A stretch of DNA of 64,000 bases from Neotamlana nanhaiensis (GTDB lineage Bacteria; Bacteroidota; Bacteroidia; Flavobacteriales; Flavobacteriaceae). The translations under genes and the position numbers were made by a program. Below are positions 54,132 through 62,611 of this stretch, one piece after another. The notes under the pieces are model-generated. The model saw only the letters and a program-made list of their open reading frames with translations, did not search any database and had not been told where the DNA came from. The DNA is taken from assembly GCF_000943555.1 (NCBI RefSeq), contig NZ_JTDV01000002.1:124001-188000 (forward strand), given 5' to 3'. Within the stretch, counting starts at the first letter, position 1. Each line of letters begins with the position of its first letter.

Positions 54132-54153
54132 TAAGTATTTTTACGTATATTTG
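54132..54153 (+). promoter_or_regulatory. FNR-like gene promoter with operator-like site
   Basis: TAAGTATTTTTACGTA at 54132-54147 matches the nitrate-region motif. The -7 box TATATTTG (54146-54153) overlaps its last two bases. If the product binds here it would regulate itself. Confidence 0.65.
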
Positions 54154-54202
54154 AAGTATAACCCAATTAACATTTTCTTTTTTGATTACAGACACTTTAA
54201 TA

Positions 54203-54943
54203 ATGCCTAAAACAACTTCTATGAATAGAAAACAAGCATCTTTTGATGTGGGTTGTGCTGCGTGTCAAAATTATAATTGCTTGATAAAAAGAAACTTAGG
54301 AGCGGGTTTAGATACGCATTTTGAAAAGAAAAATAACTTACGATGTAAAAAAGGACAGCAATTTATTATTGAAGGCGCACCAGTTAATGGCCTCTTCTTT
54401 GTGCTTAAAGGAAAAGTAAAGGTGTTTAGAACCGGTATTAACGGAAAAGAACAAATTGTGCGTTTTGCAAAAGAAGGCGAAATTATTGGGCATCGCGGAT
54501 TTGGTACCGAAGAGTTTTATTCTATTGGAGCTATTGCTCTAGAGGATAGCATTTTGTGTTATTACTCTAAATCGGTGTTACAAGACGCCTTACTATCTAA
54601 CTCCAAATTAGCTTACGATTTTATGATGTTTTACGCCGATGAGCTCAATAGAAGTGAATCGAAAGTAAAATCAATTTCGCAAATGACGGTAAGAGAGCGC
54701 GTTATTGACACCTTATTATATATACATCGAAAATTTGGACTAAATAAACAATACCTAAATGTGGTATTGAGTAGAAAAGAGTATGCAGATCATGCTGGAA
54801 CAACCGAAGAGCAAGTAATTCGTGTATTTTCTGCCTTAAAAAAGGAAAAGCTTATTTCTACAAACGGAAAAAAGATTATCATAAATAATATTGAGCATTT
54901 AAAAAGCGAATTAAGCGAGCATCATTTTTATTTAGATAGTTAA
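54203..54943 (+). CDS. Crp/Fnr-family regulator with FNR-like cysteines
   Basis: A 246-residue regulator from the ATG at 54203 (a TTG at 54182 would add 7 residues). The N-terminal Cys set is C18, C21 and C26, and C119 lies in the sensor domain (DSILCYY). Escherichia coli FNR uses C20, C23, C29 and C122 to hold an oxygen-sensitive [4Fe-4S] cluster. The spacing here is very close. The cNMP-like beta roll is residues about 50-130, the HTH is near 200-225 (YADHAGTTEEQVIRVFSAL, with a Glu-x3-Arg). Likely senses oxygen or NO and controls the nitrate genes. An additional Cys48 is present. No cluster evidence. Confidence 0.85.
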   Translation: MPKTTSMNRKQASFDVGCAACQNYNCLIKRNLGAGLDTHFEKKNNLRCKKGQQFIIEGAPVNGLFFVLKGKVKVFRTGINGKEQIVRFAKEGEIIGHRGFGTEEFYSIGAIALEDSILCYYSKSVLQDALLSNSKLAYDFMMFYADELNRSESKVKSISQMTVRERVIDTLLYIHRKFGLNKQYLNVVLSRKEYADHAGTTEEQVIRVFSALKKEKLISTNGKKIIINNIEHLKSELSEHHFYLDS

Positions 54944-54968
54944 AATCACTTTTATCAACTTCAACCCT

Positions 54969-55010
54969 AAAAAAGTCATATGTAAATTACGTATGACTTT
55001 TTTATTTTAT
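54969..55010 (+). terminator. Terminator after the FNR-like gene
   Basis: AAAAAAGTCATA (54969-54980) pairs with TATGACTTTTTT (54992-55003); the stem can extend by two more pairs including a G-U. Followed by T/A-rich DNA. Confidence 0.85.
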
Positions 55011-55137
55011 ACGTATTTAATTCAAGTTGTAAACGTACTATTTACAAGGGGTAACAAATAAATATGATTTTTAGCAGGTTTATAAATGCTAAAAAAGTTG
55101 TTTTTACATGTTTGATATCATTGGCGAGATTAGATTC

Positions 55138-55175
55138 TACGTATATATTTGTCAAAAAATAAGTATTCATACTTA
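55138..55175 (+). promoter_or_regulatory. Transporter operon promoter with palindrome just after the -7 box
   Basis: The -7 box is TATATTTG at 55144-55151, with TACGTA just before it (55138-55143). The perfect 16-bp palindrome TAAGTATTCATACTTA is at 55160-55175, near or just after the predicted start of transcription. That location would suit a repressor. Confidence 0.65.
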
Positions 55176-55199
55176 GTTAACTATAAAAACTGAATTAAA

Positions 55200-56597
55200 A
55201 TGAAATCACAATTAACTAAATTAACAAGTCTTGTAGCACTTTCGGTAGTGTTATTTGCTTGTGGCGGAAAAAGCTCGAAAAAAGAAGAGAAAGTTGTTGC
55301 TGAAGTTGTATCTACTTCAAAAACAAAACAACTAGAGATAGAAAAACCACAATTAACTTTTGGTTTTATCAAATTAACCGATATGGCACCTTTAGCTATT
55401 GCAAAAGAAAAAGGTTTTTTTGAAGATGAAGGATTATTTGTTTCTGTTGAAGCACAAAGTAACTGGAAAAATGTACTAGATCGTGTTATCGATGGACAAT
55501 TAGATGGTTCACACATGTTAGCAGGACAACCTATTGCTGCAGGTGCTGGTTTTGGTCGTCAAGCCGATTTAGTTACGCCATTTTCTATGGATTTAAATGG
55601 TAATGGTATAACAGTATCTAACGATGTTTGGAGCAAAATGAAGCAAAATGTTCCTACTGGAGAAGATGGCAAGCCTATTCACCCAATAAAAGCCGAGGCA
55701 TTAAAGCCTGTAATTACCGAATATAAAAATGCTGGTAAAGCATTTAAAATGGGAATGGTATTTCCAGTATCTACACATAACTACGAAATTCGTTATTGGT
55801 TAGCTGCAGCAGGTATTCACCCAGGTATGTATACTGCAGAAAACGTACAAGGACAAATTGATGCTGAAGTTTTACTTTCTGTTACACCTCCACCACAAAT
55901 GCCAGCAACTTTAGAGGCAGGTACTATTTATGGTTACTGTGTAGGTGAACCATGGAATCAGCAAGCTGTATTTAAAGGTATTGGTGTTCCTGTAACAACC
56001 AACTATGATATTTGGAAAAACAACCCTGAAAAAGTATTTGTAATGACAAAGAAATTTGTTGAGGAAAATCCAAATACAGCAGTTGCGGTTACTAAAGCTT
56101 TAATTCGTGCTGGTAAATGGTTAGACGAACCAGGAAACAGAGCTGAAGCTGTAAAAATATTATCAATGTCGCAATACGTTGGTGCAGACGAAGCGGTATT
56201 AGCAAACTCTATGACAGGTACTTTCGAGTTCGAAAAAGGCGACAAGCGCGAGATGCCAGACTTTAATGTATTCTACAAATACAACGCAACATATCCATTC
56301 TACTCAGATGGTATCTGGTTCTTAACTCAAATGAGACGTTGGGGACAAATTCCAGACGCTAAACCAGCAGATTGGTATGCAGAAACTATAAAAGATATTT
56401 ACAGACCAGATATCTGGAAAAAAGCAGCAACGCTTTTAGTTGAAGAAGGTCAAATTCCTGCAAGCGATATACCAACTACCGATGGTTATAAACCTGCAAC
56501 TACCGATTTTATAGATGGAAAAGTTTATGATGCTAAAGACCCAATAGCCTATATAAACAGCTTCTCTATTGGAAATAAAGATAAAGCAGTACAATAA
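55200..56597 (+). CDS. nrtA: Nitrate-type ABC transporter substrate-binding lipoprotein
   Basis: A 465-residue lipoprotein. The lipobox is VVLFACGG (Cys at residue 21). The CmpA/NrtA fold is seen in [30 protein letters not shown] (cited in part), [16 protein letters not shown] and [34 protein letters not shown]. It binds nitrate, nitrite or bicarbonate in the periplasm. The context (nitrate reductase, NirBD) favours nitrate. A terminator-type hairpin follows before the permease gene. Confidence 0.92.
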   Translation: MKSQLTKLTSLVALSVVLFACGGKSSKKEEKVVAEVVSTSKTKQLEIEKPQLTFGFIKLTDMAPLAIAKEKGFFEDEGLFVSVEAQSNWKNVLDRVIDGQLDGSHMLAGQPIAAGAGFGRQADLVTPFSMDLNGNGITVSNDVWSKMKQNVPTGEDGKPIHPIKAEALKPVITEYKNAGKAFKMGMVFPVSTHNYEIRYWLAAAGIHPGMYTAENVQGQIDAEVLLSVTPPPQMPATLEAGTIYGYCVGEPWNQQAVFKGIGVPVTTNYDIWKNNPEKVFVMTKKFVEENPNTAVAVTKALIRAGKWLDEPGNRAEAVKILSMSQYVGADEAVLANSMTGTFEFEKGDKREMPDFNVFYKYNATYPFYSDGIWFLTQMRRWGQIPDAKPADWYAETIKDIYRPDIWKKAATLLVEEGQIPASDIPTTDGYKPATTDFIDGKVYDAKDPIAYINSFSIGNKDKAVQ

Positions 56598-56624
56598 TAA
56601 TTATTAAGTGTTTTAAATAAAAAG

Positions 56625-56666
56625 TGAAGGGGAATTTTACTCCCAAAAAGTTTCTCTTCATTTTTT
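56625..56666 (+). terminator. Attenuator-type hairpin between the binding protein and permease genes
   Basis: TGAAGGGGAA (56625-56634) pairs with TTTCTCTTCA (56651-56660) with two G-U pairs, then TTTTTT (56661-56666). Partial termination here would give more binding protein than permease, as is usual in ABC systems. Confidence 0.65.
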
Positions 56667-56702
56667 CTACAATCCATTAAAAACCAATAAAATTTACACA
56701 TC

Positions 56703-57809
56703 ATGAGCCAAAGTTTAACATTAAATAAAATATCCAAATTCATGGGATTAGGATTTATATCGACACTAAAGGATCTGTTTACTGGAAAGCTAGAAAAACA
56801 GGACTATGCAAAGTTTTTAAGAAAATTTATCGTGCCAATTGTATCTATATTTTTATTTATTGGTATTTGGCATATGGGCGCAAAAGCCTTATATAATATT
56901 GAAGCCGAATTTAAAATTGAAAAAGCTTTAAACGAACAAGGTCAAGCGGCTGCTGATGCTTTAAAAGCATGTATTGCCTCCGGCGATATTAGTTGCCAGC
57001 CAAACACCTTACCATCGCCAGCACAGGTTTGGGATTCGTACAAATCGTTATTAAACGACCACCGAATTATTAGTGCAGATAAAGCAGCTTTTAAAGAAAA
57101 AACGGCGGCATTAAACGAAAAGCGTATAGCCGATGGTAAAGACCCTATTGTTTACACGGGAAGACCATCGTTTGTCGATCAAATTTTTAGAAGTTTAAAA
57201 ACGGTATTCGCAGGGTTCTTTTTAGCCTTTTTAATTGCAGTGCCACTAGGAATATTTATTGGTTTAAGTCCAACTTTAAAGAGTGCATTTAACTGGTTTA
57301 TTCAAATTTTCAAGCCAGTATCTCCTGTAGTTTGGTACTTATTGGTTTTTATGATTGTAAAAACCTTATTAATCGATTCTAGTGAAGATAGCTCGTTTAC
57401 CATTTCGTTTATAAGTGTTGGTTTATGTTCTATGTGGGCTACATTAGTAAATACTGCAATGGGCGTATCTACGGTAGATAAGGATTATATAAATGTTGCT
57501 AAAGTTTTAAAACTTGGGCCATTTCAAAAAGTATTTAAAGTGGTTTTACCATCGTCGTTACCACTAATCTTTACAGGTTTAAAAATTACATTATCTGTAG
57601 CGTGGATGGTTTTAATTGCTATTGAATTATTAGCCCAAAGTCCTGGTTTAGGATTATTTGTTTGGGAAGAGTTCCAAAACGGTGCTAACGACTCTAACGC
57701 TAAAATTATAGTAGCCATGTTTGTTATTGGTATTATAGGTTTCTTGTTAGATAGATTGATGCTGTTTATACAAAACACGGTATCGTTTGATAAAACCGAT
57801 GCGATTTAA
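56703..57809 (+). CDS. nrtB: Nitrate-type ABC transporter permease
   Basis: A 368-residue inner-membrane protein. TM1 is near residues 42-60 (FIVPIVSIFLFIGIWHMG). A periplasmic stretch of about 100 residues follows. The BPD_transp_1 domain starts near 155 and has the EAA-like loop EF-x-region near IDKDYINVAKVLKLGPFQKVFKVVLPSSLPLIFTGLKI (cited in part). The extra periplasmic insert is longer than in cyanobacterial NrtB. Downstream of the binding protein gene. Confidence 0.9.
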   Translation: MSQSLTLNKISKFMGLGFISTLKDLFTGKLEKQDYAKFLRKFIVPIVSIFLFIGIWHMGAKALYNIEAEFKIEKALNEQGQAAADALKACIASGDISCQPNTLPSPAQVWDSYKSLLNDHRIISADKAAFKEKTAALNEKRIADGKDPIVYTGRPSFVDQIFRSLKTVFAGFFLAFLIAVPLGIFIGLSPTLKSAFNWFIQIFKPVSPVVWYLLVFMIVKTLLIDSSEDSSFTISFISVGLCSMWATLVNTAMGVSTVDKDYINVAKVLKLGPFQKVFKVVLPSSLPLIFTGLKITLSVAWMVLIAIELLAQSPGLGLFVWEEFQNGANDSNAKIIVAMFVIGIIGFLLDRLMLFIQNTVSFDKTDAI

Positions 57810-57904
57810 ATCAAGTTTTATTCAAGACCGTTAGTAAGCTTAATTATTAAAAAGCTTAATGTGAGTTGAAAACTGTGTTAGGGATAGAGACGGTATCCTT
57901 TTTT

Positions 57905-57950
57905 ATGTCAGTTCGAGTGTGATGCGATAGCGAACGTATCGAGAACAAAT
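57905..57950. repeat. REP-like element (GTCAGTTCGAGTG ... GTATCGAGAAC)
   Basis: GTTCGA (57911-57916) is inverted with TCGAGAAC (57939-57946). Similar text occurs at 5975-6014, 20571-20617 and 62382-62440. In the gap between the permease and first ATPase genes. Confidence 0.55.
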
Positions 57951-58006
57951 AAAAAAGATTTAGCCGAAAGCCCGACCTGATAGGGAACACCCAAAAAACA
58001 AATAAA

Positions 58007-58855
58007 ATGGCATACTTAGAATTAAATAATATAAACAAAACCTACGGTACAGGTGATAATACTTCGGAGGTGTTATCGAATATTAACCTAAAGATTGAAG
58101 AAGGTGAGTTTGTAGCAATTGTAGGTTTTACCGGAAGTGGTAAAACAACGCTAGTAAACTTAATAAATGGGTTAATTACGCCTACATCGGGCGAGGTACT
58201 TTTTAAAGGACAAAAAGTTGAAGGAACGAGCCATGACCGCGGAGTTATTTTTCAAAATTACTCGTTGTTACCTTGGTTAACTGTAGGGCAAAATGTGTAC
58301 GTAGCGGTAAAGGAAGCGTTCCCAAAAAAGAGTAAAAAGGAGTTGCAAGAATTGGTTGCCGAATATATTGAAATGGTAAACCTTACACCAGCAATAAACA
58401 AGCGTCCAAAGGAATTATCGGGTGGTATGCGCCAGCGTGTATCGGTAGCGAGAGCTTTAGCTATGGATCCTGAAATGATTATTATGGATGAGCCACTTGG
58501 TGCACTTGATGCTTTAACAAGAGGGAATCTGCAAGACGAAATTTTAAATATTTGGAGCAGAAATAAGCGTACAGCACTTTTAATTACTAACGATGTAGAT
58601 GAAGGTATTTATATGGCAGATCGTATAATTCCGCTTCGTCCAGGACCAAAAGCAACTTTAGGACCAGAATTTAAAATTGATATTGAAAGACCTCGCGATA
58701 AAACCGAGCTTAACGATAATACCAATTTTAAAGAAACCCGAAATGCTATTATTGAGTATTTAATGGATATAGGGAATGAAAGAAAATCGGAAGAACGCGA
58801 AGCTTTCGTGTTGCCAGATTTAGCGCCAAAAGATTTTGTTAACCAATTTAAATAA
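58007..58855 (+). CDS. Nitrate-type ABC transporter ATPase 1 (switch His replaced by Asn)
   Basis: A 282-residue ATPase. Walker A is [10 protein letters not shown] near residue 45, signature [15 protein letters not shown] near 138, Walker [12 protein letters not shown] near 158. The switch (H-loop) is ITNDVDEG near 193, where the usual His is Asn. The paired ATPase 2 keeps ITHD. So this half site may be degenerate in the heterodimer. It follows a 197-base gap that holds a REP-like element. Confidence 0.9.
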   Translation: MAYLELNNINKTYGTGDNTSEVLSNINLKIEEGEFVAIVGFTGSGKTTLVNLINGLITPTSGEVLFKGQKVEGTSHDRGVIFQNYSLLPWLTVGQNVYVAVKEAFPKKSKKELQELVAEYIEMVNLTPAINKRPKELSGGMRQRVSVARALAMDPEMIIMDEPLGALDALTRGNLQDEILNIWSRNKRTALLITNDVDEGIYMADRIIPLRPGPKATLGPEFKIDIERPRDKTELNDNTNFKETRNAIIEYLMDIGNERKSEEREAFVLPDLAPKDFVNQFK

Positions 58856-58864
58856 GTAAGTATC

Positions 58865-59692
58865 ATGAGTGTAATAACAGCAAATACAGCAACAAGTTCT
58901 GATATAAATGCCTCATTTCCTTCTCACGAAGTGATGCTTGATTTAAAAGATTTAAAAAAAGTATACCCAACACCAAAAGGCGATTATGTGGTACTTGAGC
59001 ATTTAAATCTTCAAATTAAAAAAGAAGAATTTGTTACTATAATTGGGCATTCGGGTTGTGGTAAAACAACCATGCTTTCTATGATTGGAGGTTTAAACGA
59101 AATTTCTGGAGGACATATTTCGGTTTTAGGAAAAAATATAAAAGGTCCAGGACCCGATCGTGGTGTTATTTTTCAAGCACCAAGTTTAATGCCATGGATG
59201 ACGGCCTTACAAAATGTACTTTTAGGTGTAAACCAAGTGTTTCCGCATGCTACCAAAGCACAACGTAACGATATTGCAAAATATTATTTACAAAAAGTAG
59301 GGTTAGAAGAAGCTTTTAACAAACGCGCAAGCGAGCTATCGCAAGGTATGCAACAGCGTGTTGGAATTGCTCGTGCATTTGCCATAAAACCAAAAGTATT
59401 GCTTTTAGATGAGCCTTTCGGGATGTTAGATTCGTTAACCAGAGGCGAACTACAGGATATTTTAATTGAAATCTGGAACAAAGAAAAAATTACAGCCGTA
59501 ATGATTACGCACGATGTAGATGAAGCTATCTTTTTAGCCGACAGAGTAGTAATGATGACCAGCGGACCTCGTGCAAAAATTGGCGATGTTTTAAATATAG
59601 ATTTTGAACGCCCAAGAACACGTAAAGCCGTTTTAGAACATGATGATTACTATAAATATCGCAAACACTTAATTGATTTCTTAGAACACTAA
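58865..59692 (+). CDS. Nitrate-type ABC transporter ATPase 2
   Basis: A 275-residue ATPase. Walker A GHSGCGKTTM near residue 60, Q-loop VIFQAPSLMPWM near 100, signature LSQGMQQRVGIARAF near 158 (Gln in place of the second Gly of LSGGM), Walker B LLLDEPFGMLD near 180, switch ITHDVDEA near 216. It starts 9 bases after ATPase 1, so the two act as a heterodimer with one fully canonical switch. Confidence 0.92.
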   Translation: MSVITANTATSSDINASFPSHEVMLDLKDLKKVYPTPKGDYVVLEHLNLQIKKEEFVTIIGHSGCGKTTMLSMIGGLNEISGGHISVLGKNIKGPGPDRGVIFQAPSLMPWMTALQNVLLGVNQVFPHATKAQRNDIAKYYLQKVGLEEAFNKRASELSQGMQQRVGIARAFAIKPKVLLLDEPFGMLDSLTRGELQDILIEIWNKEKITAVMITHDVDEAIFLADRVVMMTSGPRAKIGDVLNIDFERPRTRKAVLEHDDYYKYRKHLIDFLEH

Positions 59693-59740
59693 TACGAACA
59701 ATAAAAACTAACACTAACACAAACAAAATAATTAAGAAGA

Positions 59741-61030
59741 ATGAGAAAGCAAGTAATAATTTTAGGATTACTATTTTTAGGATGTTTACAAATAGTACAA
59801 GCTCAATTTACTTTAGATGGTGAGTTTAGACCACGTACAGAATACCGCCATGGTTTTGGTAGCTTAATTAACGATGAAGCAGAACCTGGTTACGGAATTT
59901 CAACAAGAATTCGTTTAAATACGGGATATAAAACCGATGCTTATAAGGTTTTTATAAGTTTGCAGGATGTTATGGTTTGGGGTGAAAACCGTCAAATTTT
60001 ACCATACGATCAAAATAACTCATTTGGAGTATTTCAAGCTTGGGCAGAATTACAATTAGGAGGCGGATGGTCTACTAAATTAGGGCGCCAAGTATTATCT
60101 TACGACGACCAACGTATTCTTGGTGGGTTAGATTGGGCACAACAAGGGCGTAACCACGATGCGGCATTAGTTAAATATGCTAAAGACGGTTTTAAAGTAG
60201 ATTTTGCCTTTGCATTTAACCAAGATTATAGCAATCCAACAGGATTTGTATCTGCAGGAAACGAATATAATACTACTGGTTTTTTCTCCTATAAAACCAT
60301 GCAAATGGTGCATTTAAATAAAGCTTGGGAAAAGTTTTCTGGTAGCTTATTAATAATGAATAATGGTTTTCAAAATGATGGCGCTGGGTTAAATGATGTT
60401 GCTAATTTACAGACTTTAGGAGCTCATTTAAAATTTACTCCAGGTGATTTTTCAGTAGCAGCAAATGCTTATTTACAAATAGGTGAAGCTATTTATAGTC
60501 CTCCAACAGGACCAGTTTATAAAGATGTAAAAGGAGCTTATCTTTTAGGTTTAGATTTAGGGTATAAGTTGTCGCCAAAAGTAACTTTAGGAGCTGGTGT
60601 TGAGGTAATAAGTGGTAATGATGAAAGTGATGCAGCTAATACTGGAGCATTCTTCCCATTATACGGTACAAACCACAAATTTAACGGGTTTATGGATTAT
60701 TTCTACGTAGGTAATCACGCTAATTCTGTTGGTTTGGTTGATATTCATGCTAGTGCGAATTTTAAACTAGGAAAAACATCTAGCTTATTAGTTAAAGTAT
60801 TAAACTTTAGCGGTGAGCAAGAAATTACCGAAGGCGAAAAAGCTTTAGGAACCGAGTTAGATATAGTATTTAAAAAGGCGTTTAAAGGTTTTGCTTTAGT
60901 AGCAGGTTATTCGCAAATGTTTGCTGCCGATGGTATGTACGCATTAAAAGGAATGCCAGAAGATGTTGCGGCTAGCGGACAAAACTGGGCTTGGGCAATG
61001 CTTGTGCTTAAACCAAAGTTTTTAAACTAA
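59741..61030 (+). CDS. Outer-membrane porin of the alginate-export-like family
   Basis: A 429-residue beta-barrel protein with a signal peptide ending near IVQAQ. Segments alternate as barrel strands: FRPRTEYRHGFGSL, STRIRLNTGYKTDAYKV, WSTKLGRQVLSYDDQRI, HDAALVKYAKDGFKVDF. Resembles the alginate export/DUF1302-like porin family. Placed 48 bases after the second ATPase gene, it is very likely the outer-membrane nitrate pore of this operon. The C terminus (LVLKPKFLN) lacks the typical final Phe. Confidence 0.82.
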   Translation: MRKQVIILGLLFLGCLQIVQAQFTLDGEFRPRTEYRHGFGSLINDEAEPGYGISTRIRLNTGYKTDAYKVFISLQDVMVWGENRQILPYDQNNSFGVFQAWAELQLGGGWSTKLGRQVLSYDDQRILGGLDWAQQGRNHDAALVKYAKDGFKVDFAFAFNQDYSNPTGFVSAGNEYNTTGFFSYKTMQMVHLNKAWEKFSGSLLIMNNGFQNDGAGLNDVANLQTLGAHLKFTPGDFSVAANAYLQIGEAIYSPPTGPVYKDVKGAYLLGLDLGYKLSPKVTLGAGVEVISGNDESDAANTGAFFPLYGTNHKFNGFMDYFYVGNHANSVGLVDIHASANFKLGKTSSLLVKVLNFSGEQEITEGEKALGTELDIVFKKAFKGFALVAGYSQMFAADGMYALKGMPEDVAASGQNWAWAMLVLKPKFLN

Positions 61031-61092
61031 AAAAAAATAAGAATTTGGATAGGTGAAGAAGAAGAAGGTGTAGATTTTATTTGGGTTGAAAG

Positions 61093-61222
61093 GAGGCTGT
61101 CTAAAAAGTATGAAATCTGTCATTCTGAATTTATTTCAGAATCTTAAATGATTGATTTCCTAAACACATTAGAATCTGAAACAAGTTCAGATTGACAACA
61201 ATGTGGCTTTTTAGACAGCCTC
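61093..61222 (+). repeat. Long nested palindrome, copy C, also a terminator
   Basis: Outer 16-bp stem GAGGCTGTCTAAAAAG (61093-61108) with its complement (61207-61222), and inner GTCATTCTGAA / TTCAGATTGACA. It closes the porin gene and the transporter operon. Confidence 0.82.
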
Positions 61223-61247
61223 TTTATTTTTGTTAATTCTGAATTAA

Positions 61248-62376
61248 TTATTCTGCGGTTAACAGTACAAATAATACATCGTGCGATTCTATGGTACTTT
61301 TTAGATTGCGATTAGTATCTCCAATATTTTTGCACTTAAAAAGATCTCGTAGCCTAAAGGTGTTACTTTTCATATCTACATATTTACTATTCACGTTGTC
61401 GCTTAGGTTGTATTTTTTCCAATCGAAATTAATCTCTTTTGCTTCATTACTCATATTTACAAAAGCCATAGCCCAATTATTATTTTCAAGTGGTTTAATC
61501 CATATTTCAAAATCGCCTTCGTTTGTAAACCTAAACCCTTGAATACCTAATTTATCTTGGTTTATTGCAATAACTTCTTTGTTTGATAGGGTTTTTACAG
61601 TTTCTTTTGATGCAATGCGTAAATCGTTACCCATAATTAAAGGCGATGCTAAAATACTCCACATAGCAAAGTGACTGCGGTCTTCGGCGTTGGTCATGCC
61701 GTTACCTACTTCCATCATATCGAAATCGTTCCAGTGGTTTGGACCAGCATATTTACGAATATCGTTATGTGTGTTTATTATTTTCCAAATACCTGAAGAG
61801 CTCCACGAGCCATGGCCTACTTCGCAATCCCAACAATTAATAATATCGCCTGTTACGCGCCATAATTGACCAATGTTTTTCCCCATTTCCAAGGTTCGTT
61901 ATCGCCCCATTCGCAAATACTAAATACAATAGGTCTTCCAGCCTTATACAACGCATCACGCATGGTAATATAGGCGCTTTCGGCATTAATTTTTCCAGTA
62001 TCGCACCAATCGTATTTTAAATAATCTACGTCCCACGAAGCGTATGCACGTGCATCTTGATATTCGTGTCCACGACTTCCTGGATAACCTGCACAGGTAG
62101 TAGCACCTGCGCAATTGTAAAAACCAAATTTTAAACCTTTGGCGTGAATGTAATCTGCTAAAGCTTTCATGCCGCTAACGAATTTTTCTGGATTTGCGAT
62201 TAAATTACCGTTAGCACCACGCTCTTTAGCCATCCAACCATCATCTAGAACAATATATTCGTAGCCCGCATCTTTTAAGCCTAGCTCAATAAATTTATCG
62301 GCTATTTCTTTAACTAAGGCTTCGTTAATATTGGTACCAAAGGTATTCCAGTTGTTCCAACCTAAAAGAGTGGATT
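61248..62376 (-). pseudogene. GH27 alpha-galactosidase, broken and 5'-truncated
   Basis: From right to left the pieces read LLGWNNWNTFGTNINEALVK (62376 end), YIVLDDGWMAKERGANGNL, then FGFYNCAGATTCAGYPGSRG, YLKYDWCDTG (the nucleophile Asp) and FSICEWGDNEPWKWGK. There a one-base loss in a GGGGAAAAA run near 61870-61885 changes frame into GQLWRVTGDIINCWD and NHWNDFDMMEVGNG (the acid/base Asp), then the C-terminal beta domain to 61248. No start codon or signal is seen upstream; the N terminus is replaced by unrelated DNA that carries a REP-like element. The catalytic residues survive but the frame does not. Confidence 0.88.
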
Positions 62377-62381
62377 TGCGT

Positions 62382-62440
62382 ATAGCAACGAACCAAATTT
62401 GTATCGAGAAGTAATAGCTTCAAAATCACTCGAACTACAA
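62382..62440. repeat. REP-like element beside the GH27 remnant
   Basis: Contains GTATCGAGAA (62402-62411) and CACTCGAAC (near 62433-62441), the same two cores as at 57905-57950. It marks the point where GH27 homology ends. Confidence 0.5.
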
Positions 62441-62546
62441 AAAAGCACCATTAATAATTCACATATTTTCTATTTTCAAATTAAATACTGGTTAATATTT
62501 ACAGTTTATGCGCTAATTATCGTCGGTCATTAAACTAGTTGGAGTT

Positions 62547-62575
62547 TAACTTTGTAAGTATCGTGTATATACACG
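62547..62575 (+). promoter_or_regulatory. Candidate GH43 promoter and palindrome
   Basis: TAACTTTG at 62547-62554 fits the -7 box. CGTGTATATACACG at 62562-62575 is a perfect 14-bp palindrome just downstream. No clear -33 box. The ATG follows 37 bases later. Confidence 0.5.
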
Positions 62576-62611
62576 CCATAAATCAATCGAAAAAATAACT
62601 AAACAACTGTC

